Assembly: GCA_022828595.1 (NCBI GenBank)
Contig: JAKGHH010000002.1
Coordinates: forward strand, 42,068,222-42,132,221
Direction of reading: 5' to 3'
Source of the DNA: Nelumbo lutea
Taxonomy: Eukaryota; Streptophyta; Magnoliopsida; Proteales; Nelumbonaceae
Length of the DNA stretch: 64,000 bases
In this document: positions 31,354-43,116 of the stretch, piece by piece
Layout of the letters: the number at the start of each line of letters is the position of its first letter
How positions within the stretch are numbered: the first letter of the stretch is position 1
Notes under the pieces: model-generated
Seen by the model: the letters and a program-made list of their open reading frames with translations, nothing else
What the model was told of the DNA's origin: nothing
The model's database searches: none
Translations under genes and position numbers: made by a program

Positions 31354-31390
<37 letters not shown>

Positions 31391-31392
31391 TC
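31354..31392 (+). repeat. C-run followed by (TC)n microsatellite
   Basis: About 11 C, then about 12 TC units, then TTCTTC. It sits between two transposon-like elements. The run length may be unreliable. Confidence 0.85.
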
Positions 31393-31441
31393 TTCTGTTT
31401 TGAAAAAAAGAAAAATTTATAGGTATGGTTGCAAAGAGACT

Positions 31442-31589
31442 GAATCAAACCCCCATAAAACTGCCTACAGTACATCCACGCTATGTATTGAGAGCATCAT
31501 TATTTTAAGTATTATCATCGGGAGATGTTTTCAATACATGGCGGGATGTACCGTGAGACGTTGTTGGGGGGAGGGGGGGGGGCTGATTT
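31442..31589. mobile_element. Fold-back MITE, AAATCAGCCCC family (copy 1)
   Basis: The left arm, with GTACATCCACGCTATGTATTG, pairs with the right arm CAATACATGGCGGGATGTAC. The outer right arm reads AAAATCAGCCCCCCCC on the minus strand and the outer left arm is a decayed match. The core CATCGGGAGATGTTTTCAAT is shared with the copy at 32023 and with the element at 25883. Confidence 0.55.
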
Positions 31590-32022
31590 TAACTCGGTTG
31601 CAAAATGTTGCTGATTTACAGCTGTAATGGTTGTTCAGACCGGTTGTTGGAACCCGATACCAACTCTGACAAGGTATACCGTATACCTCCCGCACTGCAT
31701 CAGTTTTGGACTCTTAAATAGAACCCATAAACCACTAAATTTAGATCAATCATATCCAATGGTCATAAATATATAAAACATGACAAACTCAATTATCTCC
31801 AATTAACTTGGCTTCTTTTTATAATCAGCTTAAAAATCTCAGGTCACCTTCGTCCTACACCAACCACACAAGGTGCCCAATCTTCAACACCCTGAGGAAA
31901 TCGATTAAGTTCAAAAGTGCTTGAAAATTTTCTATGGGTGACTAGTTTTGTCAATGCGTTAGTTGCATTGTCTTTGGCATGAATTTTCTCCATGTTTTGT
32001 TTTGGCAAAAGAAGAAGAGTTC

Positions 32023-32145
32023 AAATCAGCCCCTATAAGATACTTTTTCACAATGTCCTACAACACATCCTTACTATATATTGAAAATATCTCCCGATGA
32101 TAATATCAAAAACATTGTAAAAAACTATCTTGTGAGGACTGATTT
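32023..32145. mobile_element. Fold-back MITE, AAATCAGCCCC family (copy 2)
   Basis: The left arm AAATCAGCCCCTATAAGATA pairs with the right arm, which reads AAATCAGTCCTCACAAGATA on the minus strand. The rest of each arm also pairs (ACTTTTTCACAATGT against AGTTTTTTACAATGT). The centre is ATCTCCCGATGATAATATC. Nearly the whole element can fold into one hairpin. Confidence 0.65.
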
Positions 32146-32149
32146 CAAA

Positions 32150-34240
32150 TCAAAGAAGAAAGGAACCACTAAAAACATTATCTGGAGCCCCCTTATATAA
32201 TGATTAATCGATCTAGAGTAATTTAAAGCATTATCATTTAATAGAGTGAACACATACCCTGTTGTAGATTTTCTGGAAGCCACTTGTATAATCCACATCG
32301 TTCCAGCAATGGCAACTACCTACCCATATTTCCTAAATTACAATCATCCCTCTAGTTGGAGATCCAGAGAAATTCATGACATATGCATAACAACATAATT
32401 ACCCATAATATACATAATATACATAACAACATCAATTACTTCTCCCAACATTTCATGTTAGTATATGATTGCCAAAAATCAAAAGAATTCTAGATCATCT
32501 TCAATTTACACCAATAGCATTTTACTTGAGCTAGATGCCCTATAAAGTGTATAGGAAAGATGGGTTTTATCACTCTTTTGTTTATCTTATATAATTTCTA
32601 TTTGCAGAACATAGATTACAAGTTGACCTTTCAGAAAAAGATAAAAAAATATATATAAATAAATTCTAATTTAAATGATATACAAAAAATATCAGTCACT
32701 AGAAAACTTGTATAAAATGGAAAGTGCAATTAAAAACCAAGAAACCTCTATGAAAACCTAAAACTGCAATAAACACGACATGCACTTAATATAAACTAAA
32801 CCAGTAAAAAATGGAAATAAAAAATAATTGGAAAAGGGTAATTTGGTAATATAGAAATTTTAAACAATCACATAAAAATCCTTTTCAAAGTCAACTGACG
32901 AAATACTAATAGAGGATGGTCTTTGTTGGAATCTGAAAATTCAGTGGGGTAATTGCCACTACTCCCAAAGTAAAGGGTAATAATCTATAAATTACCCTAT
33001 TAGTTATATACCATGGAACCAATTTTTTCTCTATGTATGTGTATGTATGCCATCAAAACTTCTTTTTCTTTTACTTGGACAATTAATGCCTTTACTCTTC
33101 AAAAATATATAAGCGCAAGATACTACTCACAAAAAAGATATTTAATTGGAAAACAAATTGTTTTCCCTAATTTTCCTGCTTGGTAGTTCAACTGAAAAAT
33201 GAATTAATCATGAAGATTAATTATACGATTGGCATAACATAGTGGAATTAATGACACTTTTCCACAACAATTACTCACTTTTTGAAAATCTTTGCTTCTA
33301 ATAGGATTTTCCATGCCACTAAAGTCCAGAAAATGATATTTTCATGGAAATTGTTTTCCACCATTCTGCGATATATATATATATATCATTATAATCAAAA
33401 GAGCCTTGATAAAAATCGATTTTCACTTGGTTTTTTAGAGGAGTTGGATGCTTACTTGCAACTCATCACGTACAAATACAATATCAGTGTGGGCTTCACA
33501 CGTGTGGCAACCAAAAGGTTGTGCACTTGTGCTCTCCACCTGAAATAAATAAAATTAATAAAAATTAATGGTGGGTTCCACACGGGAGGCAACTTCAGCC
33601 CCAAGCTCTCCACCTGAAACAAATCCCATCACCAATCATGAATCACCATCTTATATAATCATATGTTTCTGACTTACTTTTATACATCACAATTATTGCA
33701 TCAAAGATTTTTCTTCCCCACCAGCGTTGATTTTACGTGTGGGGACATGGCGTTAGGAGAAACAACATTTCAACTGTGGCTTATGATGTTGTTCCCTTTT
33801 TTATATGTAATAACTTAATAGAAGAAATGATTTTGCTTGGTCAGCAACATTGCTCTACTTTTTGTAAAGAAAGAGACGCAGAGAGCCACAAACCCTCCTC
33901 AAACAGCAAATTGAAACAGGAGACAATTTCGTGTGGGCGCCTCTTGATGCAATTAAAGGAGTGGAGAATGGAGATGGAGCAGCTTGAGCTAGCTGCATAT
34001 GGGCTGGCAGCTGGAGCCTGGAGAGAAGCGGCCAAAGGAGACAGAATGCTCTTGAGTTGAGTATACCTTCATCAACACTAAAACGCGTCACACTTCACTT
34101 CATTATTTTTAGTAATATCATCCATCACCTGTTGTTCCAGATGCACGCTTCAACTTCTAGTGGTTCAAGACAAAATTGGCCAAGTCTAACTCGTAGTCTT
34201 ATTACTTGAGAAAGTGGACCAATTAATTAACCCTCCTCCA
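32150..34240. other. AT-rich intergenic region upstream of the second XTH
   Basis: No convincing gene. A G-box (CACGTG, 33499-33504) lies in a short imperfect direct repeat ending GCTCTCCACCTGAAA (about 33490-33545 and 33570-33620). A GC-richer stretch at 33870-34060 has open frames on both strands (107 and 64-78 residues) with no recognisable domain. Confidence 0.35.
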
Positions 34241-34290
34241 CCAGCCTTTGTCCTTCAGGTTTAATTCAACCAGTACTGATCAACACCAGC

Positions 34291-34298
34291 TATATAAA
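34291..34298 (+). promoter_or_regulatory. TATA box of the plus-strand XTH gene
   Basis: TATATAAA lies about 120 bases before the ATG at 34415, giving a leader of roughly 90 bases if transcription starts about 30 bases downstream. This supports the gene having been transcribed recently. Confidence 0.65.
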
Positions 34299-34414
34299 GG
34301 GCGGCCATCAACCGGTTTCTCTTCACTCACAGATAAACCAATTCCACTCTCTCCTGTAGTCCTGTTAATCCATCAAATCTCTTCAGTCGACAATACCTTA
34401 CAATTCCTTCAAAT

Positions 34415-35318
34415 ATGGTTTCTAATAGAGCTTGCAATTGGTTCAATTTTCTGTCTTGCCTACCTGTTTTTATCATCAGCTACTCTTTGATAGCCATTCC
34501 TTCTTTGGCTAATAATTTCTTCCAAGATTTTGATGTCACATGGAACGACGGTCGAGCAAAGATACTGAACAATGGACAACTTCTCACTCTCTCCCTAGAC
34601 AAAGCCTCTGGTTCTGGTTTTCAGTCCAAGAATGAGTATCTGTTCGGGAAGATTGATATGCAGCTCAAACTCGTCCCTGGAAACTCTGCTGGCACCATTA
34701 CTGCCTACTACTTGTCATCTCAGGGACCAACCCATGATGAGATCGACTTCGAATTCCTTGGCAATCTCAGTGGTGACCCCTACATCCTCCATACTAACGT
34801 CTTCAGCCAAGGCAAGGGTAACAGAGCAGCAGTTCTACCTTTGGTTCGACCCAACTGCTGATTTTCATACTTACTCTATCTTGTGGAATCCCCAAAACAT
34901 TGTCTTCTCTGTTGATGGAACGCCAATCAGAGAGTTCAAAAATTCAGAATCCATTGGTGTTCCATTCCCCAAGAGCCAACCCATGAGGATTTACTCCAGC
35001 CTCTGGAACGCAGATGACTGGGCCACAAGGGGTGGCCTTGTGAAGACCGACTGGACACAAGCACCTTTCACGGCCTCCTACAGAAACTTCAAGGCTGATG
35101 CCTGTATTTGGTCCTCCAGTACCTCTTCTTGTGACTCAAAATCTCCCTCTTCTACCTCCAACACCAACGCCTGGTGGCTCTCAGAAGAGCTGGACTCCAA
35201 GGGCCAAGAGAGAATGAGATGGGTCCAGAAGAACTATATGATCTACAATTACTGCACAGATATAAAGCGCTTCCCTCAAGGCCTTCCTCCAGAATGCTCC
35301 GATACCAATATGTCTTAG
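34415..35318 (+). pseudogene. XTH: Second XTH gene, intronless, frame broken by a 2-base deletion
   Basis: The frame from ATG 34415 encodes a signal peptide (residues 1-33), then the glycoside hydrolase 16 domain with DEIDFEFLG at residues 108-116 and NLS beside it. After residue 136 (sequence GKGNR) two bases of a GA repeat are missing near 34826 compared with the first XTH. The original frame stops at 34861 and the rest continues in another frame to TAG 35316-35318. Allowing for the two bases, both genes are 301 codons and highly similar throughout. A truncated product would keep the catalytic motif but lose half the fold and the XET domain. The lesion could be a real mutation or a sequencing error. 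The gene is intronless and divergent to the intact XTH 6.2 kb away. Confidence 0.85.
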
Positions 35319-36073
35319 AGCTTATTTTTGTGAGAATCAATCCCTTCATTTCTATATATGATTCATCTAAGTGCTCTTGTCCATGTCAGCATCCCTTCAT
35401 TTTTATGAGGATCAATCTTGTGAGCACTGAAGCCGATCGTCTCTCTCCCTTACCCCCTATAGATTTTCTTTTTTTTTTTTTTGTTTTTTTTTCTTATTTT
35501 CTTTTTCCTAATTATGTACCAACTTTCCTAGCTAGGAGTGTAAAGAAAAGTTGTACGTGAGAACTCCCCTATCTATTCATTTTCCAATATATGAATAAAA
35601 AAGTTGTATGTCTTTTCGTGCTAAAATCCCTATACACTCCTCTCTCATGTTAAATACATAATTGAATCCCAAGTTTCTCTCTTGAGCATGGACTAGTTTG
35701 GTTCGGTTCCAAGGCAGAACCTTCAAGAACCTACCCTGTAGGGGTTGGTTTTAGGTTTTTAGAACTAGAACCTATCCTGTCAAGATCAGTTGTTCCAAGG
35801 TCGGTTCTTGCCTTCGTGGTTCTAGGGTCTACCCATGAAACCTGTTTCTTAAAGAAAACAAAAGAATTCCATAACATTAACAATCAAATTAAATAGCTAT
35901 GATGTTGTTGAGTTTAGTTTAATACTTTTTTAACTTTAAGAACTATAATTGTGACTAATTACATAGTCATAACCACATATTGTATCATTGATAATGTTTA
36001 CTATCAATATATTATTGATTTAAACTTGATTTTCATTAACAATAACAACAATAATAATAATATAGTTCAAAAC
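35319..36073. other. 3' flank of XTH and repeat-like spacer
   Basis: The first 250 bases look like the XTH 3' untranslated region, with a T-rich tract near 35467-35495. From about 35690 the sequence has GGTTCGGTTCCAAGGCAGAACC-like motifs in both orientations, suggesting a degenerate fold-back repeat. No gene is seen. Confidence 0.35.
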
Positions 36074-36720
36074 CACTACAAGAAAATTGACCTTTAGCAA
36101 CAGTAAAAAATTGTTCCCAATATAGAAAAAACTGTTACCTAATGTTTTAGTTACAACTGAACAAGTTGTGGCTAGTGAAGCCGTTGTTAAAGGTTTTTAA
36201 CAATCAATTTTTGCAAAATATACTATTCACAACAGTTGGACCAACTGTTGCAGCAATAGTGTTTTACCACGACCAAATGGAATTGTTGCCAAATATTTTG
36301 TTTTAGCAACAATTAATAAAAATCGTTGTCCATATAAATTTTTAGTAAATGTTGCTCAGTGGTACCTTCGACGACAATCAAACTAGCTGATGTTAATTAT
36401 AAATTTGCAACAGTTAAAATTTATCTCTAATTAACATCTTAGGCAACAACCCTTTTGTTGAATAGGCAAAAATCAAGCAATTGTTGCCCCAAAATTTCAT
36501 ATACAACAATCACATAAATTGGTAACAACTGAACAATTGTTTTTTATGCTTATTTATGGCATCAGTTTTTCCAAACTATTGTTAAAGTAGCAATAATAAA
36601 GCAATTGTTACCTTAACTATTTCTAATTATCATTTTAATTGTTGATATTTAATTTAATAAATTGTTGCAAATATTATAATAATTATTGTCAATCATCTAA
36701 ATAAAATATGCATGTAAAAT
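36074..36720. mobile_element. CACTA transposon terminus with subterminal repeats
   Basis: It starts with an exact CACTACAAGAAAA end at 36074, followed by TTGACCTTTAGCAACAG. Many direct and inverted AACAATTGTTGC / TTGCAACAGTT units fill the next 600 bases. The arrangement is the same as at 577-1095 but the units differ (CAACAATTG against CAACGG). The other terminus was not found. Confidence 0.65.
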
Positions 36721-38170
36721 GTCAATATGTGAGCCCATTGATATTATAAAGATAAAAATTGCATTCCAACTATAATTCATATGCAACTATGTCAAAAGTA
36801 TATTACAATTTCCAAATTCATATCATATTAATAATACAATTAAGAAAAACTTTGATCTAATGCATAATACAATTAACATAAAATTTGATCCAATGTCTCC
36901 ATCCACATATTTGGAGTTGTGCCTTCCACTACATAACCACGGCAGCTAATTCATTCAAAATGATAAATAGCTCATGAAAGGTTGATTCCTCATCCTGAAG
37001 AACTCTAACTCTGCTCTACATTTGGCAAGTGTTTGCAAACTTATCATTGGCATATGTGCAATGGTCACAAGACTAGTGACCTGAATCATCTAGTTGATTG
37101 GGAGCTTGGGAGGCCGTTCCTTTGCCTCTTCCGCCTCTAGATTTGTATCCTCTCAAATTCTTAGAGCTCATTTTGCTACAAGTACAATGGGAGTCCACAT
37201 CAAAGAACATCAAAGCTATACAAGAAATGCAAATAAGTCCAAGTCCTCAGAAGAGAGACAAAACCAAGCAACAATTAAACAAAAGGCAACTGAAACCAAT
37301 TCATAAAGTTCATTTATCTGCACAAATAAGACGAGTCAAAATCATGATAAGATGTACGCACTTCAACATAACAGAATATAAGACTGGAATCATTTTCCAA
37401 TAGCTCTGTCATTTAATAGAAACTGCACCTGCGACGATAGACATTAGCTTAAGGAACCAACGTACACACGTACGAGACAATATTGACAAAATGGCCAAAA
37501 ATGAAATCAACAAAACCAACCTGATAGAGGGAAAGTTCAATATCAACTAATAGCCATTGTTCGACACAAAATAACACAATTAAGAATATCTCAAGAGTAA
37601 AGTTCATAATCACCTCGGAAAAAAGATAATATATTCAAATTATTAATTCAATTCATAAAAAAAAAGGAAATATCAGTACATATGTTGGGGAGTTGGAATT
37701 GGGGATTTGCTTCAAATGTAACATTGATGTACCCATGGAAAGCTATTAAGGAAATCCTACCTCTTTCCCTAAAGAACATCAGGTAATGACCCCCCTTTTT
37801 TTTATAAATGGTAAATGGTATTTGAATTTATATAAAATAAAGGGGGAAGAGGTTTCCTCAAAACTGTACAAGGAACTATATTCTATAGAGAGATAAATAC
37901 AAAGGGATAAGACAATCAACTAGCATAGCTTAGGTTGAATACAATTTGCACCCAATTTTCTGTAGCTTCAATGTAGGATGTGCTGCTCTTCAATTCCTTT
38001 TAGAATAAAAGGCCATTGAATAAGGAGTCTCTCATCATTGCTATGATTTTGTCTCTTGGATTTATTTCCCTATCAAATATTCTACCATTACCTCTCCATC
38101 CAAATAGACCAACAAAAAGGATACAATTTCCAGAGGATGTTACCCTTCCTTCTTAGCTCCAAGGTAGACC
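36720..38170. other. Region between CACTA end and copia remnant
   Basis: No intact gene. On the minus strand near 37170-37080 a short frame with GYKSRGGRGKGTASQAP may be the start of a CACTA-encoded protein. The evidence is thin. Confidence 0.25.
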
Positions 38171-40055
38171 AAATTGAGATTAGCTTTGCTAAACCCCTAG
38201 GGATCACTCAAACTCTACAAAATAGCTAAAAACAGTGCATCCAAATACTGGTAACCGGAGGGCAATGCAAGAAGAAGGATAAGAAACTTTACATCCTTAG
38301 ATTCGATAATGAAAGATTTATGTGTATAGACTGTAAAAGTTTGATGACTCTTGGAGAAAAGTATAAAATGTTTCAAACTTACCACCTCTACCAAACCTTG
38401 CAATTTTGATTTTTTTTTTTTTTATCTAGCTGATTTTCCACCTTAGCCTTGTAAGCTTTGAATGTTTGTAAGGCATCTGATTTATTCTCAATTAGATAAA
38501 GATAACCAAATCTAGAATAATCATCAATGAATGTAATAAAATATCTATGTTCACTTCAAGCAAGGACTTTAAAGAGACTATAAATGACAATCTAGAGGAG
38601 CTATAAACACCTACCAATCTTGGAAAAAGGGTTTTTTAGTCATTTTTCCCTTAAAGCATTTGAAAAAAATTACCAAGATCATCAAAATTTACACCTAAAA
38701 GAATCCTATTTTTGACCAGTTTATTAAGATGGTCTTTGGATATGTGTCCTAACCTTTAATGCAAAAGCATGGATGAGGATTTCATCTCTTTTCTTTTAAG
38801 TAACAAATTATCAATATGACAAGATTCAACATTCATAAGTAATAAAGATTTTTCATATGATTGATCAAGATTCAGTTTATAAAGCCCATCTAAACAAGTG
38901 CAGAACCAATTTTGTTTAAACCATAACTAATAGCAAGAGTTCCTTCAGAAATATAAAGTGAATACCTACTAAAATTAAGTTTTTTCTAATAGATGGAACA
39001 TAATAAGTGTCGATAAGATCTAATGTGACTCCAAATTTTCTAGTACTCCAACACACTTTGCACTCCCCATATAGATGTAAATGATCTCTAAGTCAACCTT
39101 CCTTACGTTCAAAAATCCCTATAAGGCATTGGAAATGTGAACAATACACCTAGAATCAACCCACCATGTATTTGAGGGTATATCCACAATATTTAATTCT
39201 ATACACACTAAGACTAAAAGTTACCTTGCTTGTTTTCCTTTTCCTTCAACTTCCAACAATTAGATTTGCAATGTCCTAGTTTCTTGCAATAATTACAAAC
39301 AGGTATTCCTTCTGCCTTCCTCTACTCAGCCTTAGTGGAAATTTTCTCTTTGGGGTTATATTTCTATTTTTTTTTTTTCCATTCTTCTTAAACTATTTCC
39401 TCAGTCTCGAAGTTGCAACATACGTAGATTCAATTCTGCCCTTCTTCTATCTTACCTCTTCTAGGAAACATTGATTTTTTAGCTCATTCACACTCTATTT
39501 GTGAAAACTAGTGTTGTAATTAACCACAAAAGTTTTAAAAGTCTTGGGCAAAGAAGATAACACAACATAAACAAGGAAATCATCATCCAGGTTCATCTTC
39601 GAATGTTGAAGTTGATAAACAATCCTTGACACCTTATTGATAAACTCTCTAATACTCCTAGGTTGTTCAAATTTTGTAGCAAAAAGCTGGAAAAGAAACC
39701 TCATAATCATAGCCTTTGTGGATCCTAGAAACTGACTTTTGATAATGTCAAGAATTTTCCTAGCAATATCAAATATGGGAGTGCTAAGTTTCAATGGCTG
39801 AAAATTTTGACTTTAAATGATGAGAAGAGCCATTTTATTGGCATGTTGTCAATTGTTATATCTATTGTGAGCTTGACTAGTCACATTTGTCGAGGTTGTA
39901 AAGGTTTGACTTATGTGAGGCAAATTGTCATATCCATAGGCCCCTAAGACTGTGTCAACCTGACTTATCCATTTCTTTTAATTGGTTGTAGTCAAAAGTT
40001 CAATAGAGAATGATTGAAATTGAGTAGAAAGGTTTTTAGTTTTTAGGGTTGCCAT
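38170..40055 (-). pseudogene. Ty1/copia gag-integrase remnant, broken
   Basis: On the minus strand a gag start lies at 40055, and a UBN2-type gag block at 39794-39495 has NLDDDFLVYVVLSSLPKTFK. A CCHC zinc knuckle follows (CNYCKKLGHCKSNC, near 39300-39250). Next come the pre-integrase region (GHISKDHLNKLVKN-like, about 38760-38700) and the integrase core (FIDDYSRFGYLYLIENKSD, about 38535-38465; then GRGGKF). Reverse transcriptase and RNase H are missing. Stops and shifts occur in nearly every segment. A degenerate primer-binding-like TGGTATTCAGTGC lies at 40434-40422. Confidence 0.75.
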
Positions 40056-40439
40056 GAAAATATAAGTACCAATTTTAATTTATACATTAGGAGCAAAATG
40101 AATAAATTACAAAACATGCATCTAAGTAATCAAGCATGATTATCAAATGACCAAGTTATATATGGTCTTACCCTCTCTCTCCTTTGGGTTTAAGAATGAT
40201 TCCATAATAACCAAGTGAATTTAATCATACAACAAGACAAACTACGCATGTATATACTTGACTATTAATCACTTAAATCTTTGGATTCAACCAATTAATA
40301 ATGAATACACACACGTATAGTTCCCTTGATCACTTTAATTAAATCACAATAAACGATCTTAACTTTGGATAAGTCACTTATGGCTTCAATGGAATGAAAA
40401 ACCAATAGCTAGGATTAAGAAGCACTGAATACCAATTTG

Positions 40440-41033
40440 AGACCCAATTGCTTTAGGTTTTGGTTCTCAAATGCACCTTCCATGTAGCCAAGAACAAAAG
40501 TAAATGACCAATAATTCAATAAATGTCTTATATTGCACATTTTTAATTTTCAACCATTCATGGAACATGACATATAATTGATAAATAATGGTAATTTATA
40601 ATGTCAAACAAAAATCAATCTAATCTTAAGGTTAAAATAAAAAGAGTAAGGATATTTGACCCTAAAATTATTCTTCATGCAATTAAAATGGAATAAAATA
40701 CCCCTAATTATCAAATAGAATGCAAAAGAAAACTGAATTAGGCATTTTGTTACAAGAATAAGGGCCAAAAGGCAATTTAACTTGAATAAAATAGTTAAAA
40801 ATATGTTTGAATGGGTTTTAATTGCCTAAAAATGGCTTGAACAGGTCTAAAATGAGTTGAATCAGCCCAAAAGTTGTTTTGATTTGTTCTAAACCAGTCT
40901 ATCTCGCACAGGCTAGATTAAAATGATCAAACTACCTCTGAACCATTTAGTTCACACGGTACCGATCCGGAACGGGTACCATGTTGGATATGGAATTGTG
41001 TTGGCCACAACCCACCATATATGGTATATGTCA
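40440..41033. other. AT-rich spacer, possibly the copia 5' LTR region
   Basis: This lies on the 5' side of the copia remnant, where an LTR would be expected, but no matching partner LTR is found in the window. Short repeats (TTGAATGGGTTTTAATTG, TTGAACAGGTC, TTGAATCAGCCC) occur near 40810-40870. No gene. Confidence 0.25.
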
Positions 41034-41986
41034 ATGTTTTAAAAGGCTAAAGGCGGGTCAAGGTGGTTGGGTCTCATAGGGGTGAGGCCTAAGCAATAAG
41101 GCATTTTGAGGTGTAAGCCTTGAGCAAAATATGATATAATCCATAAACAATAAAGACATGAAGAACATAAAATTAAGCTCTTATATGGTTTGTTTGATAT
41201 ATTAGACATGGTTTCATGGTTCAAATTTCGATGCACCCCAGTACGTTGAAAGGGGTATAGCGAGTATTGAACCATGCATTATCTTTTCTTCTAGTTTTTT
41301 TTTTCTTTTTTTAATTTTACAACAAGGTTAGGTATTATGTTATTTAATTATTAAAAGGTGTTTTTTCTAAAATTCCTTAAAAAGGGGTAGCAATACCCAA
41401 AGATACAATATAGTAGGCTTGATGTGGGGCGTATTGTATCAATATTTTGAACCTTGCATGGGTTAGAATCTTACCAAAGTAGTTTTCTTCCCTAAAATCT
41501 AAAAAGAATAAAAGCATATAAATTGAACTCTAATATTCAAGGATATGAAACAATAATAGTATTTTAAGAGCAAGGCATTCTTATTTCATTGAGGCATATG
41601 CTTTACAAGAAATAGATTATCAAATATGGGGTAATTGGGCAAGTAGAATAGAATAAAGTATAAACAATATTCTTTTACACACACAAGGCATTCTTTTTTT
41701 TGTATGTTTATTTATTTGTTCAATACGCCAATATATACAAAATAAGGCATTCTTTTTTTGTCTTAAATTTCTGTTTTACCCTTATATAAGCCTTCATATT
41801 CAACATTAGCATGCCAATAATTGAGGCCCAAGCCTTAAAAATTTTGAGGCCAAAGGCCTGAAGGTGTAAGCCTTAAACAACTCAAGGCTTTCGTGAGGTC
41901 TAAGACTATTGAGGCCAGGCCCTTTTTCTTAGCCTCGCCTCGAGGCTTAGGGCTTTGGGCTCGCCTTGAGGGCCTTTTAAAATAAT
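41034..41986. mobile_element. Fold-back element with AGGCCTAAG-rich arms, about 950 bp
   Basis: The ends pair (ATGTTTTAAAAGGCTAAAGG against ATTATTTTAAAAGGCCCTC on the minus strand). Both arms are rich in AGGCCTAAGC / GAGGCTTAGG motifs. Inside, at about 41215-41457, a second inverted-repeat element has ends of the CAAGGTTCAAAATAT type also seen at 21005. Minus-strand open frames here fall within the arms and are not genes. The same unit recurs at 57030-57982. Confidence 0.5.
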
Positions 41987-41989
41987 GGT

Positions 41990-43079
41990 ACAAGTTCACT
42001 GAAAACGGGTCAAATTCGACCCGAATAGATCGTCTTCTTCGCCCTAGTTTCAGAATCAGGTTTAGTGCAACCCAAATCATTTGGCCAATTTTAGTTCGAT
42101 CTATTGGAAGCCGACTGGTGGATGGAAGTGGTAAAAGATGGTTGGTGATCACTTGGAAATCCTCAACTGATATTTTTCCAGAATCTGGACAAGTCGCCGA
42201 ATAACTGAAACTGTGTTTTTTAAACATTTCAGAACCATGTTCTAATACTGGTTTTGAAGAATATAACTGGAAATTGGCCCACCAAATGTTCTTAGCTAGT
42301 ATTTAATGAATTTAAATAAAAAACTAGGCACAGACCTTTCACTTGGTTGTGAACTTGCAAACTTCGCTTAGTTTGTCTCATCTTTCTTCAACGATTCTCC
42401 ACTTGACTCTAAACCACCGAGGTGATGGGAAACAAATTAATGGCTGAGAGACAACTGCACCGAGTGGTGACTGTCTCTATTTATAGATGTTTTTGAGGTA
42501 ATCAAAAGGTCTATCCATCAAAGAATTTGATGCCACTACAAATATCTTCGATTATCTTATAGTCCAATAAGTGTGTTTTAATTTCCAACAACATGGCCAT
42601 CAATGTGATCAATCTAACATGCTCATGAAAGGTAAGCCCCCAAACCTTGGAACCAACCTAGGTGGGGTCATTTCCAAGAGTAGAATTAGACCCTACCTAG
42701 TAACATATTGGGTAAAGTGGGTTTGAGGCCAAAGTTTTGGGTAGAATTGACTCATTTGCTCACCCTTACTCCTCCCACATAATGCATTGTGTACTTGGTT
42801 TAGCTTTCATCCTTGATATTCATTTAGTTTTGTGGTGTGTCAGTTTGTTTTTGCCATGTGTAGCATTTGGTTGTAGGTGGCTAGTGGGTTTTGGATTTGG
42901 TGTATCCTTAGGAATGGCAATTTCTTTTGGGTTTTGAGATTCTACAATTCATACAAGTACTGGTGGGGGTATGGTATTAAGCTAAATCCGCCTCTGCCCC
43001 TGCCCCCTGCCCTGCTGCCTTCTCTTATTTTCTATTCATATTTTCCTTTAAATAAAACTTTTCCTCTAACCTTCAAACA

Positions 43080-43080
<1 letters not shown>
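41990..43080. other. Spacer, nothing recognised
   Basis: Open frames (the longest 130 residues, minus strand, overlapping the fold-back arm) have no recognisable domain. The stretch is identical or nearly so in the second copy. Confidence 0.35.
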
Positions 43081-43115
<35 letters not shown>

Positions 43116-43116
43116 T
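43079..43116 (+). repeat. (TA)n(TG)n microsatellite
   Basis: About 12 TA units then about 6 TG units. The second copy (59077-59116) has more TA units. This is one of the few length differences in the distal part of the 16 kb repeat. Confidence 0.9.

Noticed and set aside
33737..34091. Overlapping frames on both strands (107 and 64-78 residues) upstream of the second XTH
   Set aside because: Frames on both strands through the same GC-richer patch, no family match and no splice or promoter evidence.
41835..42227. 130-residue minus-strand frame, present in both repeat copies
   Set aside because: It runs through an arm of the AGGCCTAAG fold-back element. Its apparent conservation simply reflects the 16 kb duplicate.
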